A stretch of DNA of 64,000 bases. Source: Hymenobacter psoromatis (GTDB taxonomy: Bacteria > Bacteroidota > Bacteroidia > Cytophagales > Hymenobacteraceae). This document shows, in pieces, positions 9,001 to 17,033 of this stretch; the first letter of the stretch is position 1; each line of letters begins with the position of its first letter. The stretch lies in NCBI GenBank assembly GCA_001596155.1, contig CP014771.1, positions 1 to 64,000 on the forward strand, read 5' to 3'. The position numbers and the translations under genes are program-made. The notes under the pieces are model-generated. The model did not search any database. It saw nothing but the letters and a program-made list of their open reading frames with translations, and was not told where the DNA came from.

Positions 9001-11240
9001 CGGCCGCCGTTGCCAGCTGGACCCCGGCGGCCCTGCTGCCGGCGGCCGGCCGCGACTCGGTGGTGTGGTACTGGCGCGTGCGTTTCACTACCCCCTCGGT
9101 GCAGGAGGATGGCAGCTGGCAAGTAAGCTCTTTCCGCATTATCACGAAGGCACTAACGGGCGGGTGGTCGCAGAGCCACAACGGGCAGTTCGACCGCGAC
9201 CAGCTGCAAAGCGTGGCGGTATCGACGCCCGGCAACCGCTGGAAATTTGCGGACCAGCAGCAGGCCTTGCAGCTACGCACCGTGGGCGGCGGGGGCGTGG
9301 GTAGCGGCCCTACCTTCAACATCAACAGTGGCTACGGCATCTTCACCGATGCCACCCAGCTGCCTTTCGTGGCCGATTGCGGCATCAATTCGCCCAACCT
9401 GCTCGTGGTAGTGCTCGACGAGCATTCGCTCAAGCGCCTGACCATTACGCAGGGCGGCCCCTACCTCACGTGCGGGCAGGGCAGCCAGACCTTCTACCAC
9501 TTTGGCAACGCTGCCGACTCTACCGACAACCTCAATAACAGCGCCACCCGGCAGGCCCAGCTTAAGACGTTCCTGAGCAACGTGCCCGATGGCGCTTACG
9601 TGGCCCTCATTAGCGAGAACCGGCTGCGCTACGCCAGCTTGCTACCCGTGTTGGGCAACTCGTTTTCGACTTTGCTCGGCAGCAAGCTCATTACTCAGCT
9701 CAAAAACGGTGACCCGTGGGCGCTGGTGGCGCAGAAGCGCGCCAGCGGCGGCCGCCTGGTGCAGGAGGTTGGCCCCGACCGCAGCCTGACGCAGGCCAGC
9801 TTCAGCCAAGTCGTTAACCTCAACACCATGCTCACTACCCCCGGCCAGGTTGGCAGCGTCACGAGCACGCTCATTGGCCCGGCCCAGAAGTGGCAGACGC
9901 TCTACAACACCATCCGGCGCGAAACGGCTACTTCGAGCTATACGCTGGTGCTGTCGGGCATTGATGCCACGGGCAAGGCCACGGTGCTGAACCCGAACGT
10001 GGGCCACCAACCCGTGGACCTGAGCAGCTACTCGACCACCACCTACCCCTACATGCAGCTGCAGCTGGCCCTGCGCGACTCGGTGAACCGGACGCCGCCG
10101 CAGCTCAAGCAGTGGCTCATTACCTACAAGGGCTTGCCGGAGGGCGTGGTGCGCCGCGACCTGGTAGCCTCGGCCGTGTATGATACGACGCGTATTAAAA
10201 ACCAGGCGCTTACTGTTGGGGTCATCAGCTTTCCGGTGAAGTTTGATAACGTGTCGCAGGAAGCTTTTGCCAGCCGCTTGCAGGTGCAGGTGCAGCTTAT
10301 CAACGTGGCCACGGGCCTGCCGGTGGCCAGCACTACCAAGCTGCTGCCGGCCCCGCGCGACCTGGGTGCCAACGACAGCGTGCTGACCGTGAACGTGAGC
10401 CTAAACGTGAAAGGGCTGTTTGGCCGGTTCATTCCGCGCGTGTTCGTCAATCCGCAGTTGCAGCCCGAGCTGTATTATTACAATAATATCCTGACGCTGA
10501 ATGCCTTCACGATTGGCGATACCAGCGTGCCGCCTACCCTCGACGTGGCCGTTGATGGCCGCCACATCCTGGATGGTGAGCTGGTGTCGCCCACGCCGGT
10601 TATCAGTATTCAGCTGAAAGACAGCGATAAAGTGCGCCACATTACGAAGGCTTCTAACTTCACGGTGTTTCTGCAAGGCCCCGGCCAGGCCACGGCCACG
10701 GCCATCGACGTAAACGGCCCGCTGGTCCATTTCAGCGTGGATAGCACGGCTGGCAGCGTGGCCCGCCTGGAATTCAACCCCAGCAAGCTGGCCGATGGCG
10801 TTTACACCTTGCGCGTGCAGGGCCGCAACCCGGCCAACGCCGCCGCCGCCGCCCAGGATTTTCAGGTGAAGTTTGAGGTAGTGAATGCCTCCACAATTAC
10901 CAACGTCTTTCCCTACCCCAACCCCGTGACCAGCAAGGCGCGCTTTGTATTTACGGTGACGGGCCAGGAGTTGCCGCGCAACATGAAAATCCAGATTATG
11001 ACCCTCACCGGCCGGGTCGTGCGCGAGATTTTTATGAGTGAGCTGGGCCCGCTGCACATCGGCAACAACATCACCGACTACGCCTGGGATGGCACCGACC
11101 AGTACGGCGACCGCCTGGCCAACGGCACCTACCTCTACCGCGTCTCACTCGACCAGTCGGGCGGCACCTTCGAGCGCCGCGCCACCGCCGGCGACCAAGC
11201 TTTCAAAAACGACTGGGGCAAGCTGGTCCTGCTGCGGTAA
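6015..11240 (+). CDS. PorU2-like type IX secretion sortase, peptidase C25 (gingipain-type)
   Basis: A 1741-residue secreted protein with an N-terminal signal (ends ARAQS). The C25 cysteine peptidase core shows the His-Cys pair: His679 in ISYFGHGSTN and Cys713 in MYDGCDAGACF. After it come a CARDB-like beta domain (LNENNNSAELSY near 930), long beta-rich segments, and a FlgD-like C-terminal domain (FPYPNPVTSKARF, then DYAWDGTDQYGDRLANGTY). Family knowledge: PorU-type sortases cleave the T9SS sorting domain and attach cargo to the cell surface; length and layout fit the long PorU2 branch. It probably forms an operon with the upstream PorV/PorQ-like gene. Confidence 0.85.
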   Translation: MNNHYPAAWQHLVYKVKTWRGACLLVLACLLLSPVARAQSGPYGNEWIVPGQPYYKMKVWRDGLYRLDYAYLSKLSGITGVAPTQLQLWRRGREVAVYQGGSAAALDNTTYLEFYGQRNDGVLDRDLYKVPADQSHPFYSFYTDTAAYFITWSAGRPGKRMAQPVAAGGAPHAWRIQSALKVFNDWYMDAPNTDYYTCLPWLERGEGFYSHYNFTASAVNDSLLRAVETAPAAPLPTAEVLILGASIPDQPAGKHLTSVGVIPPGGAYRELGVLTYQNFDFRRQRSTLQRGDISATGQVEINARVVPVSGSSGIPDAWRYGFVRLTAPQQNVWFADRRNLWFQNDSLLSGPATYEIDNIPATVIGYDIQDPWNVQRIAPAAAQTLGSAARRFVFPGATSAQTRRLLLADAAQTLVPGAPIAVHFRVIDPVKPNFVIITHPKLMRAAGSEPNAARAYASYRASAAGGGYDTLMVTAPLLYDQFHYGERSLLALRHFALWLNAAAPVQTKYLLLLGKGIQPDAYYNDDSPPTTTLGLTAAATTRVLGDQGVDLVPVSSRAASDDILSSDWQHDNFVAKLPTGRVVAATPQEVLDYLAKLITHEALGVESWRKNVVHLAGGKSALDFQEFGGYLDAYKQIIERPLFGGQVTTFRRTTLGLPISINISTELNNGLSLISYFGHGSTNTFDVNLGDINDPVNNYRNAGRYPVLMYDGCDAGACFYNARSFGTDWLLAPNKGAIGMLAETDFAYAYLLNPAQSLLHQLLFNNPVWFGRPVPEVRNEVVRRLQSTSPYLNNPAGAVDLLATLWQGDPALRLYAPAKPDFVANGVSMTPATVAATATSFQLNISVSNPARITFDSIEVRITRSYASQNGAAARKSDVFLKTFRQAWQRDTTYTVTIPNSGNVFGTNKFLVELDYRNKVAELNENNNSAELSYTFLQGGVTQLTPTEFAIVASPTPRLVAQSNDLASPTRGYDFQVDSVATFDSKALQSKPNLQAAAVASWTPAALLPAAGRDSVVWYWRVRFTTPSVQEDGSWQVSSFRIITKALTGGWSQSHNGQFDRDQLQSVAVSTPGNRWKFADQQQALQLRTVGGGGVGSGPTFNINSGYGIFTDATQLPFVADCGINSPNLLVVVLDEHSLKRLTITQGGPYLTCGQGSQTFYHFGNAADSTDNLNNSATRQAQLKTFLSNVPDGAYVALISENRLRYASLLPVLGNSFSTLLGSKLITQLKNGDPWALVAQKRASGGRLVQEVGPDRSLTQASFSQVVNLNTMLTTPGQVGSVTSTLIGPAQKWQTLYNTIRRETATSSYTLVLSGIDATGKATVLNPNVGHQPVDLSSYSTTTYPYMQLQLALRDSVNRTPPQLKQWLITYKGLPEGVVRRDLVASAVYDTTRIKNQALTVGVISFPVKFDNVSQEAFASRLQVQVQLINVATGLPVASTTKLLPAPRDLGANDSVLTVNVSLNVKGLFGRFIPRVFVNPQLQPELYYYNNILTLNAFTIGDTSVPPTLDVAVDGRHILDGELVSPTPVISIQLKDSDKVRHITKASNFTVFLQGPGQATATAIDVNGPLVHFSVDSTAGSVARLEFNPSKLADGVYTLRVQGRNPANAAAAAQDFQVKFEVVNASTITNVFPYPNPVTSKARFVFTVTGQELPRNMKIQIMTLTGRVVREIFMSELGPLHIGNNITDYAWDGTDQYGDRLANGTYLYRVSLDQSGGTFERRATAGDQAFKNDWGKLVLLR

Positions 11241-11244
11241 GGGG

Positions 11245-11332
11245 GTAGGGTGCGGGGCTTGCCCCCGCCCGGCGTTGAACAATTGAGGTCAGATTCGTTC
11301 AACGCCGGGCGGGGGCAAGCCCCGCACCCTAC
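11245..11332. repeat. Perfect 36-bp inverted repeat
   Basis: Arms 11245-11280 and 11297-11332 are perfectly complementary with a 16-nt loop. The stem is much longer than a normal terminator and begins with GTAGGGTGCGGGG. It lies between the convergent sortase and folA genes, so it may act as a terminator, but its length suggests a REP/MITE-like element. Confidence 0.85.
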
Positions 11333-11341
11333 TTCGTTTTC

Positions 11342-11839
11342 TTACCTTCTTCTCAGCGTTACGAAGCTGTAAGCCAGCGCGTTCTTCTCGTCGGGCTCGT
11401 GGCGCTCGCGGGTTTCCTCGCGCCAGTCGGTGGGCGAAAGGGTAGGGAAGAAGGTGTCGCCGTCGGGCACGGTGGTGTGCACTTCGGTGAGGTACACCAC
11501 GTCGGCGGCGGGCAGGGCCTGCCGGTAAATTTCGCCGCCGCCAATGATGCAGACTTCCTCGCCGCCGGGCTGCGCGGCGGCCAGCGCCAGCGCCTCGGGC
11601 AGCGAGTTGGCCAACAGCACGCCGGCCGGCGCCGGCCAGCCGGGCGTGCTGGTAATTACGATATTGGCCCGGCTGGGCAGGGGCCGCCCGATGCTCTCAA
11701 ACGTGCGCCGGCCCATCACCACGGGGTGGCCCAGGGTGTGCGTTTTGAAGTGCTTGAGGTCGGCGGGCAGGTGCCAGGGCAGCTGGCCTTGCCGGCCGAT
11801 TACGCCGTTGTCGGCGGCAGCTACGACGATGGAAACCAT
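11342..11839 (-). CDS. folA: Dihydrofolate reductase
   Basis: A 165-residue enzyme that reduces dihydrofolate to tetrahydrofolate with NADPH. Motifs seen: VVAAADNGVIGRQGQLPWHLPADL at the start, VVMGRRTFESIGRPLP, and IIGGGEIYRQALP. I place the start at ATG 11839 (MVSIVV), the normal family N-terminus; an upstream in-frame ATG at 11929 would add 30 unlikely residues. fmt lies upstream on the same strand, a fitting neighbour because both belong to one-carbon folate metabolism, but a hairpin separates them. Confidence 0.95.
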   Translation of the reverse strand: MVSIVVAAADNGVIGRQGQLPWHLPADLKHFKTHTLGHPVVMGRRTFESIGRPLPSRANIVITSTPGWPAPAGVLLANSLPEALALAAAQPGGEEVCIIGGGEIYRQALPAADVVYLTEVHTTVPDGDTFFPTLSPTDWREETRERHEPDEKNALAYSFVTLRRR

Positions 11840-11883
11840 GATTTCAGGTATTAAGTAGCAGTGAGTAACTGCTGTTACACAAC

Positions 11884-11921
11884 GGGGAGTAGCGCGAACT
11901 TTGTAGTTCGCGCTACTCCCC
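11884..11921. repeat. 17-bp perfect hairpin, TAGCGCGA family
   Basis: Arms GGGGAGTAGCGCGAACT (11884-11900) and its complement (11905-11921) with a 4-nt loop, between fmt and folA. It shares the GTAGCGCGA end with the larger hairpin at 19767-19857. Confidence 0.8.
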
Positions 11922-11987
11922 CTTGCCATCTCGAATAAGATAGGGCGGAACAGCAGTGAGCAATTAGTAGGGGCGAAAAGCTATTTT

Positions 11988-12920
11988 TTAGCTTAATTCC
12001 AGCTTGGTGCCGCGCAAAAACTCTTCGGTCGTGAGGCGCTTTTTGCCTTCGAGCTGCACTTCGAGCAGGTTGAGCCAGCCGGTGGGGGTAGCTACGCGCA
12101 GGTAGTGGCGGCCGTCGGTGGCCCAGGTGCCGGCGGGTGAGGTAGGGCCGAGCAGCGCGGCGGCGCGGAATACTTTCAGGCCCCGGCCATCGGGCAGGGT
12201 GGCGTAGGCGGCGGGCGCGGGCGCGAGGCCGCGCACCTGGTTCACCAGCTCGGCGGCGGGGCGCTGGAAGTCGAGCCGGCCGGTTTCCTTGGTCAGCTTG
12301 GGAGCGGGGCGCAGGTGGGGGGTAGGGGGCTGCGGCGTGCTGGGCGCGGTGCCCGCCGCAATGGCCGCCACCGTGCGCCGGCCCAGCGCCGCGCCCGCCA
12401 CCTTCAGTTTATCATATAAAGACCCAAAGTCATCGGCAGGCTCAATGGCAATTTTATCCTGCAAGATGAGGTCGCCGGTATCAATCTCGTGGCGCAGAAA
12501 AAAGCTACTCACGCCCGTTCCCTGGTCGCCGTGCATCAGCGCCCAGTTGATGGGAGCCGCGCCGCGATACTGCGGCAGCAGCGAGGCGTGGATGTTGACC
12601 GAGCCCAGGCGCGGCATGTTCCACACGGTTTCGGGCAGCATCCGAAAGGCTACTACCACTTGTAAATCAGCGGTATAGGTTTTCAATTCGGCCTGAAAAG
12701 CCGGGTCTTTAAGGTTAGTCGGTTGCAGCACGGGTAGGCCGTGGGCCAGCGCCGCCGTTTTCACGGCCGAGGCCTGCAATTGCCGCCCGCGCCCGGCGGG
12801 CCGGTCGGGTCCGGTGATGACGGCCACCACCCGCGCCTCGGGCATTGCGAGCAGGGTTTCGAGGGTGGGCACGGCGAAGTCGGGCGTGCCCATAAAGACG
12901 ATTCGGAGGGGAGCGGGCAT
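11988..12920 (-). CDS. fmt: Methionyl-tRNA formyltransferase
   Basis: A 310-residue enzyme that formylates initiator Met-tRNA using 10-formyl-THF. Seen: RIVFMGTPDFAVPTLETLL, the formyl-transfer signature NIHASLLPQYRGAAPINWAL, and GDTG-like EIDTGDLILQ. The C-terminal OB-like domain ends LTTEEFLRGTKL. I choose ATG 12920 (MPAPLRIVF), the family start; the longer in-frame ORF to 13049 would read through a dispersed repeat hairpin. Confidence 0.95.
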   Translation of the reverse strand: MPAPLRIVFMGTPDFAVPTLETLLAMPEARVVAVITGPDRPAGRGRQLQASAVKTAALAHGLPVLQPTNLKDPAFQAELKTYTADLQVVVAFRMLPETVWNMPRLGSVNIHASLLPQYRGAAPINWALMHGDQGTGVSSFFLRHEIDTGDLILQDKIAIEPADDFGSLYDKLKVAGAALGRRTVAAIAAGTAPSTPQPPTPHLRPAPKLTKETGRLDFQRPAAELVNQVRGLAPAPAAYATLPDGRGLKVFRAAALLGPTSPAGTWATDGRHYLRVATPTGWLNLLEVQLEGKKRLTTEEFLRGTKLELS

Positions 12921-12971
12921 TTTAGTGAAGAGATTAAAGCCGTTTAGGAAGTAGCCATAAGTTGCCTGAAT

Positions 12972-13061
12972 GTCATTCCGAGCTTGCCGAGAAATCTCGC
13001 TCGCGCCGTTCGGGTGTCGGTCAACGATGCGAGCGAGATTCCTCGGCAAGCTCGGAATGAC
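12972..13061. repeat. REP-like long hairpin, GTCATTCCGAGC family (copy 1)
   Basis: Arms 12972-13003 and 13030-13061 are nearly perfectly complementary over 32 bp (GTCATTCCGAGCTTGCCGAG core). The same family recurs at 20984-21090 and 24070-24205, with a related form at 60273-60369. It lies between fmt and the NamZ-like gene. Confidence 0.9.
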
Positions 13062-13121
13062 GGGCTGACGACTTCCTACAACAACTTCGTAAAATGGTCA
13101 CGCTACGCAAGCGTCGGCCTA

Positions 13122-14345
13122 TTATTTTTCAGGATACAACAAATACTTCTTGCGCAGCGCCTTGAACTGCCCCAGCCGCGGCTGCCAGCTGGCCCGGATG
13201 CTGGCTTCGGAGCGGCCCGCCACCACCTGCGCCCGCAGCGAGTCGGTGCCGGCCAGCTGCTCAAAATACTTCGTGAAGAAGTGCGCCTTGTCGGTGCTTT
13301 GCTGATAAAAATTGAGCAAATAGCGCACGCTGAAAAACTCGGCTGGCTCGCCGGGCGCTGGCTGGCGCAGGTCGAGGCCGTAGCAGAGCTGGCCATTCAG
13401 CGGGGGGGTAGGGGAGCCGGCGTTGGGGCGGGGCGTGAACTGGTAGGGCCGCGTGGCGGGCTGCGTGGGTGCCCCAATCACCTCAAATGGCCGGTCAGTG
13501 CCGCGCCCCACGCTCACGTTGGTGCCCTCAAATAAACAGATGCTGGGGTAGAGCGCCACCGCCCGCGCGGTGGGCAGGTTGGGCGATGGGCGCACCGGCA
13601 GGGGGTAGGGCGTGGCGTGGGTGTAGCCGCCCGCCACCGGCACCACCGTGAGCGGGCAGGCGCGGCCGCCGGCCAGCCATTTTTCGCCATTCATCATCTT
13701 CGCCAGCTCGCCCACCGTGAGGCCGTGGCAGATGGGCAGCGGGTCGAGGCCCACAAACGAGCGGTGCTTAGCCTCCAGCACGGGGCCATCGACTACCGCG
13801 CCGTTGGGGTTGGGGCGGTCGAGCACCACCACCGTTTTGCCCTGCTCGGCGGCGGCTTCCAGTATATAATGCAGCGTGCTGATGAAGGTGTAGAAGCGCG
13901 TGCCTACGTCCTGGATATCAAACACCAGCACGTCCACGTCGGCCAGCATCTCGGGGGTAGGCTTCTTGGTTTTACCGTACACCGAGCGCACGGGCACGCC
14001 GGTGCGGGCATCGTGGCCGTCGGCAATGGTGGCCCCGTCGGCCGCCTCGCCCCGAAAGCCGTGCTCGGGCGCGAAAATGGCCGTCAGGTTGACGCCCAAC
14101 GTTTTAAGTGTATCCACCAAATACGCGTTGCCGACACGCGAAGTCTGGTTCACGACCAGGCCCACGCGCTTGCCGCGCAGGGCAGGCAGGTAGCGGCCCA
14201 GCTGCGCCGCGCCCACCACTAGCGGCCGGGCGGGGGGGGTAGGGCGGGCCGCCGGGGCCGGGCGGCGGGCGGGCACATCGGCGCTGGCCTCGCCGTGGGG
14301 CGAGCAGGCGCCGAGGCCCGCCGCCACGAAAATCCATTTCATCAT
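13122..14345 (-). CDS. namZ: NamZ-like exo-beta-N-acetylmuramidase (DUF1343), lipoprotein
   Basis: A 407-residue DUF1343 protein. The short N-terminus ends in a lipobox (GLGAC), so it is probably lipid-anchored. Family motifs: GKRVGLVVNQTSRVG, IFAPEHGFRGEAADG, VLVFDIQDVGTRFYTFISTL, VVLDRPNPNG and FEGTNVSVGRGTDRPFE. Characterised members release terminal N-acetylmuramic acid in peptidoglycan recycling. Residues 27-42 are a proline/alanine linker. It diverges from the FtsX-type gene, with 61 nt between them. Confidence 0.9.
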   Translation of the reverse strand: MMKWIFVAAGLGACSPHGEASADVPARRPAPAARPTPPARPLVVGAAQLGRYLPALRGKRVGLVVNQTSRVGNAYLVDTLKTLGVNLTAIFAPEHGFRGEAADGATIADGHDARTGVPVRSVYGKTKKPTPEMLADVDVLVFDIQDVGTRFYTFISTLHYILEAAAEQGKTVVVLDRPNPNGAVVDGPVLEAKHRSFVGLDPLPICHGLTVGELAKMMNGEKWLAGGRACPLTVVPVAGGYTHATPYPLPVRPSPNLPTARAVALYPSICLFEGTNVSVGRGTDRPFEVIGAPTQPATRPYQFTPRPNAGSPTPPLNGQLCYGLDLRQPAPGEPAEFFSVRYLLNFYQQSTDKAHFFTKYFEQLAGTDSLRAQVVAGRSEASIRASWQPRLGQFKALRKKYLLYPEK

Positions 14346-14406
14346 GGCCCAAAAGTACCGTTGTTACTAAGAAGCGCCCAGCGCGGCCGTAGCTTTACGG
14401 CCACTC

Positions 14407-15621
14407 GTGAATACCGCCCGCTACATATCGCGCCGCATGGATGGCGCCGACACCGGCTCCTTTACCCATTCCGTTACGCGAATTGCCACGGTCAGCATTG
14501 CCCTGGGCATTGCCGTGATGATAGTGTCGTTCTCCATTCTGCACGGGTTTCGCGAGCAGATTCAGAACAAGATTTTCTCGTTTGGTGCCCACGTGCAGCT
14601 CTCGCGCTACGACACCAACAACTCGCTCGAAGTAGCACCCATCTCCGAGCCCCAGCTGCGGCGCGCGCTGGCCCGCTACCCCCAGGTGGCCTCCGTGCAG
14701 TCCTTCGCCCGCAAAACGGCCATCATTAAAACGCCTGACGAAGTGCTGGGCGTGGTGCTCAAGGGCGTGAGCGAGCGCCACGGCCCCAGCTCGATGCGCC
14801 AGAATATGGTGGCCGGCAAGTTCATCACCTTCGCCGATTCGGCAGCCAGCAACGACATCGTTATTTCGCAGAAAATAGCCGATAAGCTGCGCCTCAAAGT
14901 GGGTAGCAAGGCGCTGTTCTACTTCATTCAGCAGCCGCCGCGGGTGCGTCCGTTCCGGGTGTCGGGCATTTACCAAACCGGTCTAGACGAGTTCGATGAG
15001 GTGTACGTGCTCGGCGATTTGCGCCAGATTCAGGAGCTCAATGCCTGGCCCGACTCGTTGGTGGGCGGCCTTGAAGTGCGCCTGCGCGACTTTGCGCGGC
15101 TCGATGCCACCTTCGACCAATTCTACGAGCAACTGCCCTACGAGGTGCGCATCGAGAAAATAACCGACCAATACGCCCAGCTCTTCGACTGGCTCAACCT
15201 GCTGAACCGAAACGTAATTATCTTTTTGATACTCATTATTTTCGTCGCCACCTTTAATATGGTCGCCACCATTTTCATCATGATTCTGGAGCGCACCAAG
15301 ATGATTGGCATCCTGAAGGCCGTGGGCGCCACCGACAACCAAATTCGGGAAATGTTCTTCTTTCGCGGGCTATCCATTACCCTCAAAGGGCTCGTCATTG
15401 GTAATGTTATCGCGCTGGGATTCTGCGCGTTGCAGTATTATTTCCGTGTCATCCCGCTCGACCCCGAGAACTACTACATGGACCGCGTGCCCATTGCCTG
15501 GGACCCCACCGTGATGGTGCTGCTCAACGTGGCTACGCTCACCGCGTCCATCCTTTCGGTACTCATTCCTACCTACCTGATTGCGCGCATCAAGCCGATG
15601 GTCGCCATTCGGTTCGACTAA
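14407..15621 (+). CDS. FtsX-like/LolC-E type ABC transporter permease
   Basis: A 404-residue inner-membrane permease. One membrane segment at about 27-47 (IATVSIALGIAVMIVSFSIL) is followed by a periplasmic MacB-like domain (about 50-260). Three more segments form the FtsX domain: IFLILIIFVATFNMVATIF, the loop MILERTKMIGILKAVGAT, then two helices to the end. LolC/LolE use this layout to extract lipoproteins from the inner membrane. No ATPase gene is adjacent, so the partner is encoded elsewhere. Confidence 0.88.
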   Translation: MNTARYISRRMDGADTGSFTHSVTRIATVSIALGIAVMIVSFSILHGFREQIQNKIFSFGAHVQLSRYDTNNSLEVAPISEPQLRRALARYPQVASVQSFARKTAIIKTPDEVLGVVLKGVSERHGPSSMRQNMVAGKFITFADSAASNDIVISQKIADKLRLKVGSKALFYFIQQPPRVRPFRVSGIYQTGLDEFDEVYVLGDLRQIQELNAWPDSLVGGLEVRLRDFARLDATFDQFYEQLPYEVRIEKITDQYAQLFDWLNLLNRNVIIFLILIIFVATFNMVATIFIMILERTKMIGILKAVGATDNQIREMFFFRGLSITLKGLVIGNVIALGFCALQYYFRVIPLDPENYYMDRVPIAWDPTVMVLLNVATLTASILSVLIPTYLIARIKPMVAIRFD

Positions 15622-15916
15622 AGCGCTTGCGTGGGGTAGGGCCTGGAACCCAGCTTGTTTATGGCCTGTTAAGCCCGGCAACCCGACCAAAAAAGCCCGC
15701 TGGGAAACTGGAAATCAACTTTTTATCTCCTCATACTGTCATCCCCTTTTTTAGCGTTTACCCAATGCAAAGCGGCCGTTGGCCGATGGAAGAGGGGGTA
15801 GGGGGTGAAAAAAACCGTATCTTGCGGGTCCAAATAAAGCATTTTTCTACTTCGGGCGCATGCAACCAACCTGTCGCCCTGCTGCCTCTCAAGGGTATCA
15901 CAATCTTCTTTTTTTC

Positions 15917-17017
15917 ATGAAAAACCTCGTTCTACGAGCAAGCCAGCTGATGCTGGCACTAGTGCTGCTAGGCAGCCTCGGCCTCACTAGCTGCAAGTCT
16001 TCTGATTCTACCACCGTACTGGGTAACTGGACTCCAGCCAGTACGTTTAGCGGCGCGGCCCGCAGCAATGCCGTCAGCTTTGTTATCAATAACGTGGCCT
16101 ACGTAGGCACCGGTGTCGATATTAATGCCAAGAAATACAGTGATTTCTATTCACTAGACCCAGCTACCGGCGGCTGGAATAAAGTAACGCCATTGCCCGC
16201 TACCGCTGCCGCGCGCTACAACGCCGTAGCCTTCTCTGCCGCTGGCAAAGGTTACGTGGGCACCGGCTACGATGGGGTCAACCTGTTGAGTGACTTCTGG
16301 CAGTTTGACCCGACGGTTAATACCGTTACCACCACCACCACGGGCACCATGACCACGACGACGACTACCATCGGCAGCTGGAAGCGGGTGGCCGACTTTC
16401 CAACCCCGAACGGCTCGGGCCGCTACGGCGCGGTAGCCGCTAGCATCAGCGATATTGGCTACGTAGGCTGTGGCTACGACGGCAATAACGAGAATGACTT
16501 CTATAAATATGACCCCACTAAAAATACCTGGACGGCCTTGACGGCCGGCTTCCCCGGTAAAAAGCGTATTGGAGCAACCGCTTTCGTCATCAACGGTCAA
16601 ATGTACATGGGTACGGGTATTGACAATAACTTGTACGTAACGGATTTCTGGGCCTATAACCCGGTTGGCAACGGCACCTGGACTCAGAAGAACTACCTGG
16701 CCAACATCAGCAACTCGACAGGCTCGTATGATTACAGCGCCGTGGCGCGGGCCTACGCTTCTTCCTTCGTAGTTGGCAACCTGGGCTACGTAACGGTGGG
16801 CAGCAACAGCGCCGTGCGCGCCGACGTCCAGGCTTACGACCCTACTATGGACACCTGGACGGCTACCAACCCCTTCACGTTTACCGGCGGCGGGGCCGGG
16901 CGCAACTCAGCCGTGTCGTTTGGCATTGGTAACTACGGCTATGTGGGCACGGGCTACAACGGTAGCCAACGCTTCGATGATTTCTATAAATTTGACCCTA
17001 GTGCAGCGCAGCAGTAA
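15917..17017 (+). CDS. Kelch-repeat lipoprotein
   Basis: A 366-residue protein with a type II signal peptide (lipobox LTSC) and repeated kelch blades of the form YVGTGxD...DFYxxDPxxxxW, for example GYVGTGYDGVNLLSDFWQFDP and GYVGCGYDGNNENDFYKYDP. Five or six blades suggest a beta-propeller at the cell surface. A poly-threonine insert encoded by ACC/ACG repeats (about 16330-16372) interrupts one blade. I start it at ATG 15917 because that gives a clean signal peptide; an upstream in-frame ATG at 15860 does not. A DUF4270 lipoprotein follows after 16 nt. Confidence 0.85.
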   Translation: MKNLVLRASQLMLALVLLGSLGLTSCKSSDSTTVLGNWTPASTFSGAARSNAVSFVINNVAYVGTGVDINAKKYSDFYSLDPATGGWNKVTPLPATAAARYNAVAFSAAGKGYVGTGYDGVNLLSDFWQFDPTVNTVTTTTTGTMTTTTTTIGSWKRVADFPTPNGSGRYGAVAASISDIGYVGCGYDGNNENDFYKYDPTKNTWTALTAGFPGKKRIGATAFVINGQMYMGTGIDNNLYVTDFWAYNPVGNGTWTQKNYLANISNSTGSYDYSAVARAYASSFVVGNLGYVTVGSNSAVRADVQAYDPTMDTWTATNPFTFTGGGAGRNSAVSFGIGNYGYVGTGYNGSQRFDDFYKFDPSAAQQ

Positions 17018-17033
17018 CGCAGCGACGCGAACA

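Noticed and set aside
11840..11929. Longer DHFR start at 11929
   Set aside because: The extra 30 residues precede the conserved N-terminus VSIVVAAADNG and overlap a repeat hairpin.
12921..13049. Longer Fmt start at 13049
   Set aside because: The extra 43 codons translate one arm of a dispersed REP-like hairpin.
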